A stretch of DNA of 54,667 nucleotides, from the NCBI RefSeq assembly GCF_020889685.1, contig NZ_JACMYO010000034.1:1-54667 (forward strand). Reading direction: 5' to 3'. Below are positions 51,373 through 54,667 of this stretch, piece after piece. A program made the translations under genes and the position numbers. Source of the stretch: Bradyrhizobium oropedii (GTDB lineage: Bacteria; Pseudomonadota; Alphaproteobacteria; Rhizobiales; Xanthobacteraceae). The notes under the pieces were generated by a model, which saw only the letters and a program-made list of their open reading frames with translations, was not told the origin of the DNA and did no database searches. Each line of letters begins with the position of its first letter. The stretch's first letter is position 1.

Positions 51373-51882
51373 ATGGACTCCGCCGAACTCCGCGTAATGC
51401 AGGCTCCGATCAAGGAGCGCTACAAGACCGACCCCCAGGCCGCTGTAATCACGCTGAAGGCCAAGGGCACGATCGACAACGAAAGTCTGTCCTGCAAGGT
51501 CGAAACCGGCCGCGCGCTCGCGGTCGCCGGCCTTCACCCTGCCACCGGCGGCTCCGGGCTCGAGCTCTGCTCCGGCGACATGCTGCTGGAAGCGCTGGTC
51601 GCCTGTGCCGGCGTCACGCTGAAATCGGTCGCGACTGCGGTCGAGGTGCCGCTGAAGGTCGGCAACGTGTTCGCCGAGGGCGATCTCGATTTCCGCGGGA
51701 CGCTCGGCGTCGACAAGGAGGCGCCGGTCGGCTTCCGCGAGATCCGTCTCCGCTTCGACGTCGGCACCGACGCGCCGCAGGACAAGCTCGATCTGTTGCT
51801 GAAGCTCACCGAGCGTTATTGCGTGGTCTATCAGACCATCAAGAACGGCCCGAAGGTGTCGGTGTCGATGCAGCGGGTGTAG
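51373..51882 (+). CDS. OsmC-family protein
   Basis: A 169-residue OsmC/Ohr-fold protein. The expected cysteines appear in LEALVACAGVTLKS and ERYCVVYQTI, the pair that reduces organic hydroperoxides in the family. GGGAG precedes the ATG. It is 55 bp behind the ATPase gene and may be cotranscribed with the importer, though a link is not obvious. Confidence 0.88.
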   Translation: MDSAELRVMQAPIKERYKTDPQAAVITLKAKGTIDNESLSCKVETGRALAVAGLHPATGGSGLELCSGDMLLEALVACAGVTLKSVATAVEVPLKVGNVFAEGDLDFRGTLGVDKEAPVGFREIRLRFDVGTDAPQDKLDLLLKLTERYCVVYQTIKNGPKVSVSMQRV

Positions 51883-51894
51883 CGGCTTTCACCG

Positions 51895-52045
51895 ATGTCG
51901 TCCCGGCCTAGTGCGCGGTTGCGCACGGAGCCGGGACCCATACGCCGTGTCCCATCGTTGAAATTCTGCTGTTCGACGGCTGTCGTTCCCCACTAGCAGT
52001 CGTGGTTATGGGTCCCGGGTCGCGCTCCGCTTGCCCGGGACGACG
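51895..52045. repeat. Intergenic palindrome (GTCGTCCCGGC type)
   Basis: ATGTCGTCCCGGCCTAGTGC at left and GCTCCGCTTGCCCGGGACGA at right, with GGGACCCATA / TTATGGGTCCC nested. Same family as 14197 and 49501. It ends six bases before the next ATG. Confidence 0.75.
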
Positions 52046-52050
52046 GAAAA

Positions 52051-52851
52051 ATGTCCCCTGAACTCCACTTCATCCTGCTCCTCGTGCTGCGCATGGCGGT
52101 TGCGGCCGCATTCGTGGTCAGCGCGTCCATCATCACGGAGCGGTCGGGGCCGGTGATCGGCGCGCTGATCGCAACCCTGCCGATCTCGGCCGGGCCGTCC
52201 TACACCTTCCTCGCGCTCGACCATGACGCTGCCTTCATCGCCGAGGGCGCGCTGTCGAGCCTGCCGGTCAATGCGGCGACGATCTTCATGGGCCTCACCT
52301 ACGCGGTGCTGGCGCAGCGCTTCAGCATGTGGATCAGCGCGGGAAGCGCGATCGCGTTGTGGCTCGTGCTCGGCACGATCATCCGTCAGTTCGCGTGGAC
52401 GCTGGCCGGCGGGCTGATCCTCAATGCCATTGCGTTTGCGATCTGCATTCCGCTGCTGAAGCCGTATCGGCACGTCGCCAAGATGCCGCTGATCGCGCGG
52501 CGCTGGTACGACATTCCGCTGCGCGCGGCCTTGGTCGCAAGCCTGGTCGGCACGGTCGTCACAGCCTCGACCTGGGTCGGCCCGCGCGTCACCGGCGTGA
52601 TCGCGCTGTTTCCGATCGTGTTCTCCTCGATGATGCTGATCCTGCATCCGCGGATCGGCGGCCCCGCCACCGCCGCCGTGCTCGCCAACAGCGCCTGGGG
52701 CCTGCTCGGCTTCGGCCTTGGGATTGCCGTGCTGCATGTCGCGGTCGCGCAATTTGGCTCAGCCGTAGGCCTGAGCTGCGCACTCGCCACCTGCATCCTC
52801 TGGAATCTGGCGCTGTGGCAGATCGGGCGGAGGAAAGCCGTGAAAACGTAG
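52051..52851 (+). CDS. Conserved multi-pass membrane protein
   Basis: A 266-residue protein with about eight hydrophobic segments, beginning MSPELHFILLLVLRMAVAA, with ERSGPVIGALIATLPISAG near residue 30 and GPRVTGVIALFPIVFSSMM near 180. These two similar stretches, each with a G-P-x-(I/T)G-x-(I/L)-A pattern, suggest an internal repeat. I do not recognise the family. The gene starts six bases after one palindromic repeat and its stop codon lies inside the next, so its ribosome site must derive from repeat DNA. Confidence 0.75.
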   Translation: MSPELHFILLLVLRMAVAAAFVVSASIITERSGPVIGALIATLPISAGPSYTFLALDHDAAFIAEGALSSLPVNAATIFMGLTYAVLAQRFSMWISAGSAIALWLVLGTIIRQFAWTLAGGLILNAIAFAICIPLLKPYRHVAKMPLIARRWYDIPLRAALVASLVGTVVTASTWVGPRVTGVIALFPIVFSSMMLILHPRIGGPATAAVLANSAWGLLGFGLGIAVLHVAVAQFGSAVGLSCALATCILWNLALWQIGRRKAVKT

Positions 52852-52937
52852 GGTGGGTTAGCCGAAGGCGTAACCCGCCATCTTCTGTTGCCGCGGTGAG
52901 AAAAGCGGTGGGTTACGCTTCGCTAACCCACTCTACG
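52847..52937. repeat. Intergenic palindrome (CGTAGGGTGGGTTAGC type)
   Basis: CGTAGGGTGGGTTAGCCGAA and TTCGCTAACCCACTCTACG are the arms, with GCGTAACCC / GGGTTACGC nested. It contains the stop codon of the membrane-protein gene and lies between it and convergent mutS. Confidence 0.75.
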
Positions 52938-52944
52938 GCACCTG

Positions 52945-54667
52945 CTACCCCTTCGGCAGCTTCGCCCGCAGCGCATAGAGCGCATCCAGCGCCTCGCGCG
53001 GCGACATTTCGTCGGGATGCAGCGCCTTCAGTGCCTCGACCAGCAGATCTGCTTCGCTCGGCGGATTGTCCTCAGCGGCGGCGCGGGAGGGGACGGCGAA
53101 CAGCGGCAGGTCATCGGCGAGCGCGCGCGCAGTCTGGCCGCGGTCCTGGGCTTCGAGTTTCGCCAGCACCGATTTGGCGCGCGTGATCACGGCGGGCGGC
53201 AGGCCGGCGAGCTTTGCGACCTGGATGCCGTAGGAGCGGTCGGCGGAGCCCGGCAGCACCTCGTGCAGGAACACGACGTCGCCCTGCCACTCCTTGACCC
53301 GCACCGTGGCGTTGAACATCCGCGGCAGCTTGGCCGAGAGCGCCGTCAGTTCATGATAGTGGGTGGCAAACAGCGTGCGGCAGCGGTTGCTCTCGTGCAG
53401 ATGCTCGATCGCGGCCCAGGCGATCGAAAGGCCGTCGAAGGTCGCAGTGCCGCGGCCGATCTCGTCGAGGATGACCAGCGACCGTTCGCTGGCCTGATTG
53501 AGGATCACGGCGGTCTCGACCATCTCGACCATGAAGGTCGAGCGGCCGCGCGCCAGATCGTCGGCGGCGCCGACGCGCGAGAACAGCCGGTCGACGATGC
53601 CGAGCCGCGCCCGCGACGCCGGCACATAGCTGCCAATTTGAGCAAGGAGTGCGATCAGCGCGTTCTGGCGCAGGAAGGTCGACTTACCGGCCATGTTCGG
53701 GCCGGTGATCAGCCAGAGCTGGCCGGATTTCTGTGCAGGCGCCGGCGACAAATCGCAGGCATTGGCGATGAACGGCTGGCCGTCGCGCTTCAGCGCCTGC
53801 TCGACGACTGGATGCCGTCCGCCCTCGATTGCAAAGCCGAGCGAGCCGTCGACATCGGGCCGCACGTAATTGTCGTCGATCGCGAGCTTGGCCAATGAGG
53901 TCGCGACGTCGAGCATCGCAAAGGCATGCGCGGCGTTGCGCAGATCGTCGCTGGCCGCGAGCGCCATCGCGCTCAAGCGCTCGAAGATCTCGAGCTCGAG
54001 ATTGAGCGCGCGCTCGCCGGCATTGGCGATCTTGGCCTCGATCTCGCCGAGCTCCGCAGTCGTGAAGCGGACCTGCCCGGCCAGCGTCTGGCGGTGGATG
54101 AAGGTCGCATTCAACGGCGGCGCGAACAGCTTGTCGCCGTGCTGCGCGGTGACCTCGACGAAATAGCCGAGCACGTTGTTATGCCGGATCTTCAGCGTCT
54201 TGATGCCGGTGTCCTCGGCATAGCGCGCCTGCATCGCGGCGACGACGAGACGCGATGCATCGCGAAGATTGCGGCTTTCGTCGAGCGCGGCCTCATAGCC
54301 TTCGCGGACGAAGCCGCCGTCGCGCTTGATCAGTGGCAGTTGCTCGGAGAGTGCGCGGGAGAATTCTCGCGCCAGGTCGCGCGAGGGGCGCTGGAGCGCC
54401 GCCATCACCGTCGAAACCTCGGCCGGCGGATCGGCAAGCTGCGCCAGCAGCTCCAGCGCCTGGTCGGCGGCAAGGATGCCGTCGCGCAGGCTGGCGAGAT
54501 CGCGCGGACCGCCGCGGCCGACCGAGAGCCGCGCCAGCGCGCGCGACATGTCGGGCGCCGCGCGCAGCACGGTGCGGATGTCCTCGCGCGCGGCTGAGTC
54601 TGCAACGAAGGCGGTGACTGCGTCGAGCCGCCGCGCGATGACGGCGACATCGGTCAGCGGTGCGGCG
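52945..54667 (-). CDS. mutS: DNA mismatch repair protein MutS, partial
   Basis: The C-terminal 573 residues of MutS; the frame stays open through the right edge, so the start lies outside the window. Visible are the lever/clamp region, the ATPase with Walker [14 protein letters not shown], Walker [16 protein letters not shown], and the signal region [11 protein letters not shown]. The C-terminus ends with the dimerisation tail [12 protein letters not shown]. MutS recognises mismatches and recruits MutL. A shorter frame beginning at 54570 is only an internal GTG, not the true start. Confidence 0.95.
   Translation of the reverse strand, partial: AAPLTDVAVIARRLDAVTAFVADSAAREDIRTVLRAAPDMSRALARLSVGRGGPRDLASLRDGILAADQALELLAQLADPPAEVSTVMAALQRPSRDLAREFSRALSEQLPLIKRDGGFVREGYEAALDESRNLRDASRLVVAAMQARYAEDTGIKTLKIRHNNVLGYFVEVTAQHGDKLFAPPLNATFIHRQTLAGQVRFTTAELGEIEAKIANAGERALNLELEIFERLSAMALAASDDLRNAAHAFAMLDVATSLAKLAIDDNYVRPDVDGSLGFAIEGGRHPVVEQALKRDGQPFIANACDLSPAPAQKSGQLWLITGPNMAGKSTFLRQNALIALLAQIGSYVPASRARLGIVDRLFSRVGAADDLARGRSTFMVEMVETAVILNQASERSLVILDEIGRGTATFDGLSIAWAAIEHLHESNRCRTLFATHYHELTALSAKLPRMFNATVRVKEWQGDVVFLHEVLPGSADRSYGIQVAKLAGLPPAVITRAKSVLAKLEAQDRGQTARALADDLPLFAVPSRAAAEDNPPSEADLLVEALKALHPDEMSPREALDALYALRAKLPKG

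Noticed and set aside
54570..54667. Internal GTG at 54570 as the mutS start
   Set aside because: The frame is open to the window edge and reads through with MutS-like sequence, so the real start lies outside.

Overview
The window reads as a chromosomal segment of a slow-growing rhizobium, most likely Bradyrhizobium or a close relative in the Nitrobacteraceae (Alphaproteobacteria). The evidence is uniformly high GC with strong GC3 bias, a glnD close to mutS, a RegS/RegR (ActS/ActR) redox pair near mmcB, FixL/FixJ-style signalling proteins, PHB metabolism genes, and many intergenic palindromic repeats of types I recognise from Bradyrhizobium genomes. No rRNA, tRNA, CRISPR array, prophage or plasmid function is visible. 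About fifty protein genes are supported. The right edge cuts mutS.

Layout, 0-13.4 kb: an MpaB/Lcp-type haem oxygenase diverges from its TetR regulator across twin TATC-N4-GATA sites. Next come an orphan RecB-type nuclease-like gene, a YccF membrane protein, an exported carboxymuconolactone-decarboxylase-fold protein, a PAS-GGDEF-EAL protein, an HWE-type histidine kinase, an SDR, a membrane class III nucleotide cyclase, and an SDR-SDR-GST operon diverging from a LysR regulator. 13.4-14.4 kb is a gene-free block of repeats containing a strikingly structured element.

14.4-25.7 kb: an LLM flavin oxidoreductase, a 14-TM MFS exporter, a PHB-depolymerase-family esterase with a possible PhaR site, an MBL hydrolase, an RMD1/DUF155 protein, two convergent GH13 glycosidases whose stop codons overlap, an exported VWA protein and mmcB. 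25.8-27.3 kb holds an IS110-family element whose 3' flank carries a 99-nt hairpin. 27.3-32.7 kb has regR, regS, a divergent ABC-2 exporter pair and the intracellular PHB depolymerase phaZ, closed by a strong terminator.

32.8-45.5 kb: a YgjP-type metalloprotease, PBP1A, a DUF1330 protein, tandem paralogous Leu/Ile/Val-type binding proteins, a DUF1304 protein, an O6-alkylguanine methyltransferase, a compact operon of two tiny zinc-finger proteins plus a 38-aa membrane protein, and a two-component locus (PAS histidine kinase, FixJ-type regulator, lone receiver). 45.5-54.7 kb: glnD, a sulfonate/nitrate/taurine-type ABC importer, an OsmC protein, a membrane protein bracketed by palindromes, and mutS.

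The genome region is mostly ordinary housekeeping and regulation. The points most worth a second look are the small zinc-finger/membrane microprotein operon, the hairpin beside the IS110 transposase (possible bridge RNA), the multi-stem dispersed element at 13.7-13.9 kb, the shared AAACCTAAGTATG motif around the two-component locus, and the RecB-like orphan nuclease. All family assignments come from reading motifs; no database search was run.
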